Part shown: piece by piece, positions 11,001 to 20,555 of the stretch
Numbering within the stretch: the first letter of the stretch is position 1
Layout of the letters: each line of letters begins with the position of its first letter
NCBI GenBank assembly: GCA_037447655.1
Contig: JBBHKE010000026.1
Span: 239,297 to 303,296, forward strand
Length of the DNA stretch: 64,000 nt
Reading direction: 5' to 3'
Source: Zygnema cylindricum
Lineage: Eukaryota; Streptophyta; Zygnematophyceae; Zygnematales; Zygnemataceae
The notes under the pieces: model-generated
Told to the model about the DNA's origin: nothing
Seen by the model: the letters and a program-made list of their open reading frames with translations, nothing else
Databases searched by the model: none
Made by a program: the position numbers and the translations under genes

Positions 11001-13028
11001 GAAAAGGAAAAGGAATGGCTGACGACGATGTTGATTACGACATTTCTGAGGGATTGTATGGAGAGACAAGTCGAGGTCGGGGAGGAAGAGGTAGAGGAAG
11101 ACTAGCTCCTTCTCCTCATACGACACGTGTAGCAGCTGCTCAGGCATTGGCTGCAATTAGAGCTCAGGCGGAACAAAACCATGTTGGGGTAAAAATGGAG
11201 GGCGAAGGAGGATTGGGACATTATGGAGGAGGGGGAGGAGGAGGAGTCGGAGGAGGAGGGGGAGGTGGAGGAGGGTTAAATTCGGCAAGTGGGGCAATTG
11301 TACTTCATTCTTGTATGCAAACTGGGTCTCAAACAAATTCTGGGAATACAAATATGGCGATTGTCACACATTCAAGATCAAGAAGTAGTAGTATGGCATT
11401 AATGAATTTGGAGGGAAGGAGACGAATTTGACGACCGTTTACGGTCTCAGAAGTTGTTGCCCTTGTAGACGCGGTGGAGGAGCTTGGGACGGGAAGGTTA
11501 GTAGACCGTTTGTTTTTTTTCCTCCACTTAGTTTTTTATTGCCGCTGGACTTTTCCTTTCCCAATCTTTTTCCTCTGTTTTTCTCTTACTGGATTTTTCC
11601 TCTTTTGTGTCTTTTCCTCTACTGTGTTGTTTCTCTTTTTCGCTCTATTCCTCTGCTGCGTGTTTAGTGTATTTTTTCCCTTACTGGGTTTTTTCCTCTG
11701 TTTGGTTTTTCTTCTAGTGGATTTTTTTCTAGTGATGTATACTGAACAGGTTTTGTTGATAATTGATATGTATTATTTTTACGGGTCTCGATATCTGAGG
11801 TGTCACATTGAGATATCGTATCGCCAATAATTTAATATCAATATATCGACACGTATATATATATATATATGCATATATATATATATATTGATATTGGTAT
11901 CGATATCGCGATGTCAACAAAATCGACATTCACTCTATACACTCCGTACACTGTACAGTCCATACATTTCTTACATTTGTGCATCTAAAATATCTTAATT
12001 TCAAATAAATGCTGGTCAATTATTGGCGATCATTGCAATACCGATACTTATCGGTAAAGCTGATAAATATGGACTTATGAACTTCTCAACGTTGCAATAT
12101 GCCAAAATTGAGATATGTTGTTTTCGGTTTCTATCGATATATGTATATATATATATATCAATGTTTTCTCCTCTACTGGGTTACTTAACTTTGTTTTTTG
12201 ATTAGTTTCGGATTACTGTCAGGTTTGCATTATTTCCAATGTTATAGGATTTTTTTTTTTTGGGAATTTTCGTTATTATTGCTTGATTGTTTCTGGACAA
12301 GCTTGAATCGATATTTCATTTTGTATCTATTTAAGAAGAAATACAAGATGTAGCTGAGGTTTTTTAACAAATCTTCCTTTATTGGACTGGAGGGAATGAG
12401 TTTGAGGAAAGTCTCTTCCTTTTTTTCTTTAATTTTCTTACGTTTTTTTTGTGGGAATTCCATTTTTTGGTTGCCAGGTGGCGAGATGTTAAGTTGAGGG
12501 CATTTTCTCATGCAAAGCATCGGACATATGTGGATCTCAAGGTAGACATCCTTCTACTCCCTCTCCCTCTCCTATCTCCCTCTCCCTCTCTTTCCCTCCC
12601 TCTCCTCTATCCCTCTCCCTTTCTCCCTCTCCCTCTCTCCTCTCCCTCTCCCTCTCCCCCTCTCCCTCTCCTTCACTCCCTCTCTCCCTCCCCCTCTCCC
12701 TCTTGCTCGTACCTCTGTATCTTGTATGTAGGAAAGTAAAATAAAGCAACAGGAAATATCATGAAAAAGCAGGAAAAACATTTAATAACACCAAATAACA
12801 TCAATTAACATGACATAATATAAAAAACCATGAAATAACACATTAAAAAATTCAAATGACCTTACTTGTTCTCAGGATAAGTGGAAAACCCTCGTACATA
12901 CGGCTCAGATTGCGCCACATCAGCGTCGAGGAGAGCCCGTCCCTCAGGAGCTTTTAGAAAGAGTGACAAAAGCTCACGCTTATTGGACGGCACAATTACG
13001 AGCTCAACAAGAGGAGAGAGACCGTTGA
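3669..13028 (+). CDS. Telomere repeat-binding protein (TRP/TBP family), eight-exon gene with an in-frame TGA in the Myb domain
   Basis: Exons are 3669-5043, 5658-5879, 7561-7746, 9030-9109, 9655-9917, 10930-11496, 12478-12541 and 12876-13028. All junctions are GT-AG and phase-consistent (970 codons including stop). The family binds duplex TTTAGGG telomere DNA in the nucleus. The diagnostic parts are a ubiquitin-like block (VKFSIKSFTVPEL, GGGLRVRVLLQGK, FMLEP; about residues 595-690) and a C-terminal Myb/telobox domain (VALVDAVEELGTGRWRDVK, HRTYVDLKDKWKTLVHT, RRGEPVPQELL; about 875-960). The first 450 residues are acidic low-complexity sequence not typical of the family. Codon 876 is TGA (11429-11431) where homologues have Arg, so the Myb domain would be lost unless the base is a sequencing error, is read through, or marks a pseudogene allele. 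The identification is strong; the functional status is uncertain. Confidence 0.85.
3709..4088 (+). promoter_or_regulatory. Eight perfect G-box cores (CACGTG) inside exon 1
   Basis: CACGTG occurs at 3709, 3831, 3858, 3882, 3906, 3930, 4044 and 4083, mostly as CCACGTGG(C) palindromes. Spacing between 3831 and 3930 is 24-27 bp. They encode the His-Val of the HVAEEE repeats. G-boxes are binding sites for plant bZIP/bHLH factors. Whether these are regulatory or simply follow from the peptide repeat cannot be told from sequence. Confidence 0.5.
5080..5284. mobile_element. 217-bp MITE family member (degenerate) in TRP intron 1
   Basis: The left end reads CTGTCGCTATTAGTGACAATG and the right end TGCTAATAGCGATATGCTGTG, flanked by TA. 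The core shares TCCGATTGGCGGT with the copies at 20.1, 20.6 and 59.2 kb. Confidence 0.55.
5285..5657 (+). other. TRP intron 1, distal part
   Basis: T-rich intron sequence. It contains a near-duplicate of the exon-2 acceptor region about 185 bp before the used one. Nothing else is seen. Confidence 0.5.
5658..5879 (+). CDS. TRP-like gene exon 2: basic, NLS-like segment
   Basis: The acceptor TTTTTTGTAG precedes 5658 and the donor is GTGAGT at 5880; phases are 1 and 1. It encodes RPTRQRTARPPPLKKKRQR, a good nuclear localisation signal candidate, then acidic sequence with DFEVDLDQLQAEM. An almost identical acceptor context (TTTTTGTAGATTTAG) occurs about 185 bp upstream. Using that one would hit a stop (GGAGCTTAA). 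Confidence 0.6.
5908..6640. repeat. CCCTCT microsatellite with higher-order units in TRP intron 2
   Basis: About 730 bp of almost pure pyrimidine built on TCCCTC. A GC-richer unit starting TACTTTTCCTCCCTCGTCC recurs at 6179, 6375 and 6468. Long open frames on both strands (Ser/Pro/Leu or Gly/Glu/Arg) are artefacts of the repeat. Confidence 0.85.
6869..6930. repeat. Short GGGAGA purine tract in TRP intron 2
   Basis: (GGGAGA)n on the + strand, opposite in strand bias to the CT tract just upstream. The two could pair as an intron hairpin in RNA. Confidence 0.5.
7561..7746 (+). CDS. TRP-like gene exon 3
   Basis: The acceptor is GGTGCAAG and the donor GTACTT at 7747; phases are 1 and 1. It encodes a Ser/Pro/Ala segment including SPEDDVLQKAYIFCGLWEEAP and GTSPGTSPHSRNSK. 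No domain is recognised. The 3' end and donor of this exon lie inside the first copy of a degenerate tandem repeat (7716-8250). The exon rests on phase compatibility and position only. Confidence 0.5.
7716..8250 (+). repeat. Degenerate tandem repeat overlapping exon 3 end and its donor
   Basis: About five decaying copies of a unit of 80-130 bp: GACAAAGAAACCGGAGGAATCCTTAGGTACTT, a T-rich stretch, then TGAACCCTAAA. Copies start near 7719, 7797, 7890, 7985 and 8116. Each repeats the exon-end/donor context (CTTAGGTACTT, CTTAGGGATC, TTTAGGTATAC, CTTAAGCATC, CTTAGGTTTC), giving several decoy 5' splice sites downstream of the real one. Confidence 0.6.
8251..9029 (+). other. TRP intron 3, distal part
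   Basis: AT-rich intron. A second acceptor-like site (TGTGTTCCAG, 8964-8973) lies in the same open frame as exon 4 but in the wrong phase for exon 3. Nothing else is recognised. Confidence 0.5.
9030..9109 (+). CDS. TRP-like gene exon 4: start of ubiquitin-like domain
   Basis: The acceptor is TTTTGTGCAG and the donor GTATGC at 9110. It encodes VKFSIKSFTVPELVVALPE then SSTVGHLK, the start of the ubiquitin-like block of plant TRP/TBP proteins. The phase-1 join creates Val from G|TC. Phase 0 at the 3' end matches exon 5. Confidence 0.85.
9655..9917 (+). CDS. TRP-like gene exon 5: core of ubiquitin-like domain
   Basis: The acceptor AAAATCCAG precedes 9655 and the donor is GTCAGG at 9918. It encodes KAVMDAAMKLLGGGLRVRV, LLQGKRLQDEATTLAQAGIS and ALAFMLEPSPLYAVTPGD. 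GGGLRV, LLQGK and the terminal F-LEP are family hallmarks. The phase at the end is 2 (AG|). Confidence 0.88.
9918..10929 (+). other. TRP intron 5
   Basis: T-rich at the 5' end, with an (ACAAACAAAC)n simple repeat at about 10810-10880 just before the acceptor. No other feature is visible. Confidence 0.5.
10930..11496 (+). CDS. TRP-like gene exon 6: linker and start of Myb domain, with internal TGA
   Basis: The acceptor is ATTAACAG (10928-10929). An equally in-phase alternative, GTGTTTAG, would start the exon at 10942. The exon encodes a Pro/Gly/Arg-rich linker with RGRGGRGRGR, a polyglycine run, then GRRRI-stop-RPFTVSEV and ALVDAVEELGTGR. The stop is TGA at 11429-11431, preceded by ATT and followed by CGA. 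The downstream frame stays open and matches the family to the donor GTTAGT at 11497. A single C-to-T change in a CpG explains the stop. Confidence 0.82.
11740..12170. mobile_element. ATATCG-rich element in TRP intron 6
   Basis: It contains many GATATCG/CGATATA half-sites, an (AT)n run at 11855-11890, and palindromes such as TATCGATATCG. The composition resembles the hAT-like element at 58.04-58.87 kb. The ends are not clear, so family membership is tentative. Confidence 0.35.
12478..12541 (+). CDS. TRP-like gene exon 7: Myb helix 2 region
   Basis: The acceptor is GGTTGCCAG and the donor GTAGAC at 12542. It encodes (R)WRDVKLRAFSHAKHRTYVDL plus K, continuous with LGTGR of exon 6 through AG|G. 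The second helix of the telobox Myb and the conserved VDLK are intact. Confidence 0.92.
12553..12708. repeat. CCCTCT microsatellite in TRP intron 7
   Basis: About 155 bp of (TCCCTC)n, the same motif as in intron 2, located directly after the exon 7 donor. Confidence 0.75.
12876..13028 (+). CDS. TRP-like gene exon 8: telobox recognition helix and C-terminus
   Basis: The acceptor is GTTCTCAG. It encodes DKWKTLVHTAQIAPHQRRGE, then PVPQELLERVTKAHAYWTAQ and ends QQEERDR with TGA at 13026-13028. VDLKDKWKTLVHT is the signature of plant telomere-binding Myb domains. The conserved fourth-helix extension (PVPQELL) is present. Confidence 0.93.
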   Translation, partial: DKWKTLVHTAQIAPHQRRGEPVPQELLERVTKAHAYWTAQLRAQQEERDR

Positions 13029-14705
13029 AAGGAGCATAAAGAATATTCTTTTTTTTTTTGGTCGGTTTCCTTTCGTTTCCTTTCCCCTTTTTTTTTGGTT
13101 TTCTTTTCGTTTTCTTTCGGGTTCTCTTTCAAATCTCTTCCAATTTTCTTTCGATTTTCTTTCGTCTCCGTTTCGGTTTTATATTGGGTTTTTTGTTTCA
13201 AACCATAGACAAAGTCGAAAGCTCCAATTCCCATTTTTGGAGCGTGTATGGAAAATCGTTCTCGTATATATACTCATGTAGGAATAAAATCAAGTTCTAT
13301 AGTTTATTTCTAATCTTTTGTGGGGACTTTTAGAGGGAATCGAGAAGATTTCAAGAGAAAATGTGTTTTGCAATATTGGTTATTTTTTTCGAAGTTGGGG
13401 ATTTTTAAAGACGAGATCGACAAGTGCTTTTGACAAATGGAAAGTTTATTCCCAAAGACACAAGAATTAGTGTTGAACAAAAACGCTAAGCTCTCGTGTT
13501 GTCCAGTAAAGACGGAAATAGGAATATGGGAAGCCGTTTTTATTGGTTAATCGGCTAATCAGTTTATCAGTTCTATCGGTTTACTGATTACCCGGATAAT
13601 TGGTTTAATTGGTTAAACGGTTTACTGATAAAGAAAGTGAACCAGAGGGGCAAAAAGACAAAACCCTAATTCCAATCAAGACTATCTCTCTTTTGTTTAC
13701 AAAGTCTTTTTTTGGAAGTTTTCGAGTCACTGGGAATGAGACGAATTGTAGGAATTGTAGAGAGGTATATGTTTTTGAATGCTGTTTTAACTGTTTTTGG
13801 GTTTTACCTCTTTTGGGCTTCAAAGTATTTTGGCACCGAGGTGTGAATAAGTTTTTTTTTCTTTTTGTCCCTTTAGGAAATGCCAAAAGCATTGTCCAAA
13901 AATGGACTCCTTAATCAGAATTAGAGGGGATATAGTGGTAGTGGGAGGGCCCTTGGAAAACCCTAAAATGTAGACTTTGTAAATCAGAGGTTAGTTGCAG
14001 CTCTTGTTAATTTTACATCACTCGTATTATGAACATTGGAATAGGAAATGATATGAATGAAAAAGGAAAATGGCATTAAATGAATTGATGAATGAATGAT
14101 TTTCCGCCTTATAGTATCTTAATTATCTTCACTGCGATTTTGTTGAATGCTGGTTATATTTTGCTTCCTTTCTTTCTCTTTTTTTTCTTCTTTTTTTTCT
14201 TTTTGAAGCGATGAAGGTTTGAGGAATGAAGAAAGTGGACTAAAGAAAGCGGTGTGCTGCCAACTTTTTTTGAAGTTGATTATTTTGGGCAAGTGATAAA
14301 AGTAATAGTGTTAAAAACAACTTATTAAATTGACAACTAAAGACTTTTTGAAAAAAGACAGGAATTGCAATCACAGAGGAAGACGTTTCAAACACAACAC
14401 CTACTGGGCATTTGTTGGGTCTCAAAACAATGCACAGACCCTATTTCAGCATGTAATCAATACTACAATTTTACTATTATTGCACAAATATCTACTGGCG
14501 TATGTGTTAGATGTATTAATGCCCGTCTTTCAGTTTTGAGATGTCGTCGTTTGCTATTTTTAGTACGTACGATATGGGGGTGGTCTTATCATCGAGAAAA
14601 AAAACAGACAAAAATTGAGCTATATATCACATATGACAGGTAAACAATGCTTAAACTAAGTACCGGGAAAATCGACAGACGTCAAAATTTCGAATAATAT
14701 TCTTA
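13029..14705. other. TRP 3' flank, no gene seen
   Basis: T-rich downstream region with several AATAAA-like signals. A short local repeat of GGTTAATCGGCTAATCAG type occurs near 13543-13630. The open frames are short and unrecognised. Confidence 0.5.
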
Positions 14706-16573
14706 GGGAATTGATCATGGCAGCGACTACTTTGGTTGCGCGCAGTCACTTGCGTCACCTTGTCAAAGATTGTACATTTTAAGTACACATTGGTACAAGC
14801 TAAGTACACTTAAGATTAAATTTGACGGTCAATCAGTTGAATAGCTTTGACTTTTAAAATATAGTAACAACCGGTAGAATTTTGCCAAGCTTGTGAATGT
14901 CGACCGTCATAATACAATCAACAATTCACACGGCCAGCTAAGGTTTACGGTAACAAAACTGCGGCAACCACATGTAAATAAAAGTGTTGCGCACAGTTAC
15001 TTTCTCACTTACGTGAGCTCCACTGTGAGAGTACATGATGGCTTTTAACCGCAAAATTGAAATTAAATCGCGGATCGTAAATGTTGTGGCTAGATTTGGT
15101 CGCGCGTGACGACGCGCATTTTTTTCATTTAGTTTCATTGATATTTTTACGCGGGTCCGTTTTATTATAGTGTACAAAGTTTATTTCGTTTTGTGGGATT
15201 TAATTTATCCGTACAAGACTTCTAATACTTTAGTTTTGAGAGGTTTCATTTCGCGTCGTTCTTCTATGTAACGATTCGCTATTAAATTTAAATTTTGCGG
15301 CTAACGGTGAACCTCCACCAGGCAAAAAGTGAGGTTCATTACTGGAAAAAGTGCATTTCCGTACTAGGTCATACTGTTTTTTTTTTTATATATAAAACAT
15401 GATAACTGGAGAGTCGTCAAGATTCTCCAAACTTTTGAGCGACAACGTTGAATGTCCGATTATGTATTTTCGAAGCAAGCGGTCATCTTATCCAGTGTTT
15501 AGCTAAGTCTCCTCCCTTGTTTTCGAGGAGGAGACTAGCTACACACTGAACGTGTAAAATATTTACATGTGGAAAGGTCACGTACGATCCACGATGGATG
15601 TGAGATAAGAACCTTACATGTGGCACAGGCCACGCGCCTTCGGACATAGGCGACGTGCCTTCGGACAGATTGTAATCAAAGCCACAGAAAACCACCAAAA
15701 AGTCTTTGTTGAAGATTGTCCAGTGACGCCGCCTCCACCATCCATTGACATCCGAGATTTGCCACGCCTATTTTTTATTAATTTTGAACGACAAAATAAG
15801 AACAACAAAACAACGACTGAAATGATAAAAAACGAACGTACAAAGTGTACATTCACGTTATTTTAATTTGCGGCTGGTTGTACAAACACGACTTTCACAT
15901 TTTATGCTTTTGGAATCTTTGACTGTGCTCGTAGTCTGAACACGAACCTACGTAGATCCATTCTAGATGAATAGGCGATAGATTCCTTACTGACACGACC
16001 TGATGGAGAAGTGAACAAGGCCGTAATCGTTTCCGTGCGATTACCTTCGACGCTTGATGGATGGCGCCGACACTACGACGGTCGATGTTGTCGCCCAAAA
16101 GTTTGGAGAATCTTGACAAATCTCCAGTAATCATGTATTATATATAAAAAAAAAAACAGTATGACCTAGTACGGAAATGCACTTTTTCCAGTAATGAATC
16201 TCACTTTTCGCCTGAAGGAGGTTCACCCTAAGTTAAAAGCCCACATGTGCTCTCACCGTGGAGTTCACGTAAGTGAGAAAAGTGACTGTGCGCAACACTT
16301 TTATTCACATGTGGTTGCCGCAGTTTTGATACCGTAAACCTTGGCCAACCGTGTGAATTGTTGATTTTATTATGACGGTTGACGTTCATAAGCGCGACAA
16401 AAGTTTAACCGGTTGTTATGATGTTTTAAAAGTCAAAGTTGTTCAACTGATTGACCGTCAAATTTAATCTAAAGTGTACTTAGCTTGAATCAATGTGTAC
16501 TTAAAATGTACAATTTTTGACAAGGTGACGTAAGTGCACGCAACCAAAATAGTCATTGCCATGATCAATTTCC
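14706..16573. mobile_element. Fold-back DNA transposon with ~490-bp terminal inverted repeats
   Basis: The ends are GGGAATTGATCATGGCA and TGCCATGATCAATTTCC. The 8-bp sequence TATTCTTA flanks both sides (14698-14705 and 16574-16581), a clear target-site duplication. The left arm (to about 15450, with a 252-bp insertion) is the inverted copy of the right arm (about 16085-16573): CCTTGTCAAAG/TTTGACAAGG, CAACACTTTTATT, CTCCAAACTTTTG and others match. No transposase is visible, so it is non-autonomous. The TSD length fits hAT or a Mutator/fold-back type; the superfamily is not certain. The interior shares ACTGAACGTGTAAAA and the CACGTGCCTTC-like motif with 57.15-57.29 kb. Confidence 0.85.
15049..15300. 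mobile_element. 252-bp MITE nested in the left arm of the fold-back element
   Basis: The ends are CCGCAAAATTGAAATTAAAT and, inverted, CCGCAAAATTTAAATTTAAT, with TAA close to both sides. The right arm of the fold-back element is an uninterrupted empty site at the matching position (CTAAGTTAAAAGCCC), showing that this is a later insertion. Confidence 0.7.
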
Positions 16574-16581
16574 TATTCTTA

Positions 16582-17617
16582 TTAGTTCTATTTATCTATA
16601 TCGTGTGCTATGCTATATCATGCAATGAGAGTAAAAAGAATATACTAGTGGAATTGGAAGCTGTCTTTGTTGACGAGTAAGATGGGAGTTAGCATCCCAT
16701 GAGGAGCATCACCGTACACTTTTGTTTTGTCCAGCAAATAATGATGTGAATTACATGGTTATAAAAGGCAATTAATTGTTTGCCTAAAAAACAAAGAGAA
16801 AGATTGTTGGCATCAACATGTTGAACATAGAAAGAATAGCTTGCACATACTCTTATAAGAAAACAAGACTTTATTACAAAAGCACGATAGCGAACCATTT
16901 GAATACATGGGAACCAGAAAAAAAAAAGCCCTAAAAAGCCCTAAAAAAAACACCCTAAAAAAAACCCTTTACTCTTATAGGTAACACATTCTTTACAAAT
17001 AAATAGATAAGTAAATAAATACCTTCAAAACTTTCCATTCAGGAACATACTTCATCATCGACATATTGGATGTTAGTTTCATCGCATATAAAAAATCAAA
17101 TCATTTATTACGAAACATCAACCAAATGCAAAAAACAAAGAGAACAAAAACTTACAAAAGTAACATATATTCTGAAGTAGTTTTTGGCTCTGTATAGTTC
17201 CAACTAAATACAACATGTGATTGAAAACTTATTACAAAAGAAAGAAAAATTAAAAAAAATCCAATCAAAAGAAACGTTTTAATCCCTTCGCAAACTTAAT
17301 TGAAATGTGAAAGAAAAAGAAAGTGGGAAAAAGAAGTAGAGAAAGCAAAAAGAGTAGAAGTGTCGGCAGGATAAACTAAAAAAAAGTAACTGGTTGAAAG
17401 TACAGTCGCCTTAGAACGAAAAGTACACGAGACTGTGTTCCTCTAAAAGTACACGAGATTTCGTTCCTCTAAAAGTACACAAGATTTTGTTCCTTTAAGC
17501 TGTGTGATGTATTGTGTTAGAAGACGTGACAATGACTAGGAAAGAAGGATGAGAAGATAATAGTTTTAAAAGTTCAAGACATAACTAATAACTATATAAA
17601 GTTGTTTGCTATTTGTT
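16582..17617. other. Intergenic, no gene seen
   Basis: AT-rich sequence with telomere-like GCCCTAAAAA repeats at 16925-16970 and a short repeat AAAAGTACACGAGA at 17420-17480. No coding signal is supported. Confidence 0.5.
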
Positions 17618-18240
17618 TTAGATACTAAAATTTTTTGCGGCAAGCACAAAACAATCATCATATGCTAATGGTTTTTCTGCCGAAACATTGACAATGTCCC
17701 ATTTAGCCTTCTCAACACCGTCTTTAAACCCTAGTATACTAAAGCGACTAATATGTTTTATATTTTTTTTCCCGTTTTTCCTCCCAGAAGCCACAATAAA
17801 GAGTTTGCCCCCAACACCAACTAATAGAAGGTTTAACACTTCTCGAAATCCTGCTGTACCCATATGGTTATAACATGCAACGGTCTCCCGTGTATTTCGA
17901 GATTCATCAAAGTATTTAATGAAATGTTCCAATTGAAGGCCAGTTCCAAAAACATTTGAAAAAAGGCCAAAAATTCTTCCACCTACCACAGTAAAAGAAG
18001 CTCCACAACTCGAAAAGGATTTTTCAACAAGTCCAAATGGACTCACGGAGGACCATGTGGAAGTCTTAGGATCATAGACATAAAAAAAAACTCATCAATT
18101 TCAGGAGATACCTTTACAATGTATAATTTGCCATCCTTCACAAATGATCCTCGACTCTTGAGCTCAAAATTTCCTTACTCCACAGGAATACCCTCCCACT
18201 CACCACAGTTGAACTTGTCATCCAGATCGAGAACCTCCAT
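17618..18240 (-). pseudogene. Kelch / galactose-oxidase-like protein fragment with in-frame TAA
   Basis: The reverse strand reads MEVLDLDDKFNCGEWEGIP, then TAA at 18175-18177. The same frame continues GSFVKDGKLYIVKVSPEID, YVYDPKTSTWSSVSPFG, SCGASFTVVGGRIFGLF, VGVGGKLFIVASGRKNGK and ends KNFSI-stop at 17618. The alternation of D-GKLYIV, YDPKTSTW and VVGGRIF matches kelch repeats as found in plant F-box/kelch proteins. No F-box was found upstream. The stop, short length and missing start indicate a decayed copy, or an intron I could not place near 18180. Confidence 0.55.
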
Positions 18241-18915
18241 TGAAGATCATGAAGGACATGCAAAACGGTTTTCAGTTCACTTTGTCACATTCTTTAAAAC
18301 AAAAGGTGAAACCAGAAAATGATTTGCGATCTCGTTACAACGGATTACTTGCATAGTTTTTCAGAATTGAATGCTTTATTTGGTGGGCTTAATAGATTCA
18401 TTTAAAGTGCTAAGATAATCACCAGCTATTGGCACAAGAAATTATCTTTTTTGTCGTTGAAACATTGATGCCTGATTTACTGTCAAAACGAAAACGTTTT
18501 GATAATGGTCAAGTCAAGGCAAGACAAGTAAAAAAGTTTCATTAAGCATTGAAAAGGGAATATCATGAAGGAATAAGGTGAAAAAAACCTTAAAAGCAGG
18601 AGGAAAAAAAAGCAAACATGGTTGAAACAGGAAGCAAAATAAGGACTAGCAAGTAAGGGAAAAGCTTAAAAATGGGAAAGAGGAGAGAGAAATCCTGGCA
18701 GGAAGAATATATTAATGTCATGAGAGGGAGTTTTCACCTTCTCCAACTCCCGCGTCACCTAATACCTCGATGCCGCGCTCTCTACCTAATACTTCACGTG
18801 ATGAGGTAAAGGTGGAAACATGCCAGATGCAGGAGACGTGACAGTGACAGCAGCTTTAGCTTCTTCCTTTAGATTCTCCTTCAGATTCTCCTTCAGACTC
18901 TTCTAGAGGTTTTCC

Positions 18916-19233
18916 TTAAGATTCTTCTTCAGATTTTTCTTCAGATTTTCCTTCCGATTCTTCTTCAGATTCTCCTTCACATTTTAATCCAGATTCTTCT
19001 CCCTCTGAAAGCTTTTCATCACTGTGGAAAACACCATATCTCTTCACACCATGTCTACAAGGCTTCTTCGCCGAACGATTCAACTGCAAATCTTTATTTA
19101 TATGCTCCTCCGGAAAACGCGGAGCATCATCCATGGCTGTGGCAGATACTGGATCCATAGCTTGTGAAACTGCAGCCATGGCTGGAGAATGAACAGCTGC
19201 AATAATATTGCCATTTGATTCAGAATCTTCCAA
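18916..19233 (-). CDS. Small acidic Ser/Glu-repeat ORF, unrecognised
   Basis: The frame begins MEDSESNGNIIAAVHS, contains a basic patch (KKPCRHGVKRYG) and ends in ESEEESEGKSEEKSEEES from a 12-bp repeat. It lies upstream of, and on the same strand as, the kelch fragment and could be its 5' exon. The repeat continues past the stop into more SEGES units, suggesting a frame broken by mutation. The function is unknown and reality as a gene is uncertain. Confidence 0.25.
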   Translation of the reverse strand: MEDSESNGNIIAAVHSPAMAAVSQAMDPVSATAMDDAPRFPEEHINKDLQLNRSAKKPCRHGVKRYGVFHSDEKLSEGEESGLKCEGESEEESEGKSEEKSEEES

Positions 19234-19279
19234 TAAAGTATCTGTGACAAGAAGTCTCTTACGTCCATGTCAGCAACTG

Positions 19280-20060
19280 CTACACCGTGTATGGTAGGAT
19301 ATCGGGCGAATCGGCCTCGGCCGAAATCGCGCCGTCAATTGGTTTGTTCGGTTCGCGTCAGTTATGTTTTGTTTCGTTAGTACTGTACTTTATTTTGTGT
19401 CAGTTTAAGTGTACGGTTCGTTTGGTACTTTTTTGGTTTAAGTGAATCGGACGTCTGTCGATTCTGTTTCATGTTCGCGAAGCGTGACGCATTATTTTTG
19501 TCCGCGGGAATATTCTATGTGTACGACGAAGCGGCAATACCTTGGTAGTTGGTACGACCGATGCTGCTTCGATCCTGCTACGATCCTGCTACGGTTCACA
19601 GAGAGCATATTTGTCAGAGTCGGTTCACAGAGAGCATATTTGTCAGAGTACATAGAGCAGATTTGTCAGGTGAGAGGTAGCTTGATGCTGCAGGCTATGG
19701 CAGGCGCACTCAGCGTGCATCTAGTCGTTATGTTTAGGGACAGTTTGCGATGTATTGATTTCAGGTGTATTTGTTTTTTGTTTTTTGTCTTGGTAGTGAG
19801 TATTTAGTGAGTGAGTAGAGTTAGGAATTATGTCAATCATCCATCAAAATGTATTCAGTGTGAGTGTGAGTGAGAATAAGTGATCAATGAGAGTTAGAAA
19901 TCTGAGTGAGTTAGATTCGTAAGAGTGAAAGATTGTTTTGGAAAAGCCTCGGCTTAATATATTTATATTTTGTCGATGTGATTTGTTGTGAGGTGATTGA
20001 GATTTATTTGTGTATAAGCTTCCGCTGTGCATCATCTTGGTTTATTGTTTGTGAAGTGAG
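19280..20060. mobile_element. Dispersed repeat, possible solo LTR (copy 1)
   Basis: It shares GATATCGGGCGAATCGGC, AAATCGCGCCGT, GTTTTGTTTCGTTAGT and GCTATGGCAGGCGCACTC with 30.19-31.86 kb (GATATTGGGTGAATTGGC, GCTATGGCTGGCGCGCTT). It also shares GAAAAGCCTCGGCTTAATAT with 42.63-43.06 kb (GAAAAGCTACGGCTTAACAT). It holds no protein. An internal duplication (CACAGAGAGCATATTTGTCAG) occurs at 19596-19645. Confidence 0.45.
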
Positions 20061-20070
20061 TCGATCCTAG

Positions 20071-20287
20071 TGTTCTTCACAGCTAATAGTGTTAATGTTT
20101 TTTTTTTCCACTTAAAACATCTTTTCTCTGTACATGCTTGTCGGATTATGGATTTGACGGTTGCGATTGAAAGCCAAGATTCTCACCTTCCGATTGGCGG
20201 TCTCCATGTAAAAATCGGAAAAGTTTGTACGGAGAAAATATGTTTTAAGTGGCGAAAAACTATTATCACTAATAGCGATACTCCGTG
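20071..20287. mobile_element. 217-bp TA-flanked MITE, copy A
   Basis: The long terminal inverted repeat is TTAATGTTTTTTTTTTCCAC + TTAAAACATCTTTTCTC on the left and GAGAAAATATGTTTTAAGTG + GCGAAAAAC on the right. The core is TTGACGGTTGCGATTGAAAG and TCCGATTGGCGGTCTCCA. The left end is decayed and the right end GTG is followed by TA. It is a Tc1/mariner-type MITE by its TA target. Confidence 0.7.
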
Positions 20288-20555
20288 TACTGTAGTCTCT
20301 GAGAGACAGCTGTCAGACTCTAGATGACGTACGGGACCAGACATAGTTCTTTCCCGCCGTTGGATTATCCGTGGTGTAGGAAAGAAGCGGCTTCTTGCAT
20401 GTACGGCGGCAGCAGGACTTCCCTGTAAAGTCATATGTGGAGAAAAAATTGGGATCTGGTGGTGTTATTTACCCTAAAAGTGAGTGATTCTTGCCCTAAA
20501 AATGTATGATTCAACGTCAACAATTAGGGCAAATTCCTTCGTGTTATTACAGGTA

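Noticed and set aside
11189-11450. An intron that would remove the TGA in TRP exon 6
   Set aside because: A GTAAAA donor (about 11189) and a TCTCAG acceptor (11450) exist. Using them would delete the conserved RPFTVS of the Myb domain, so it is unlikely to be the normal form.
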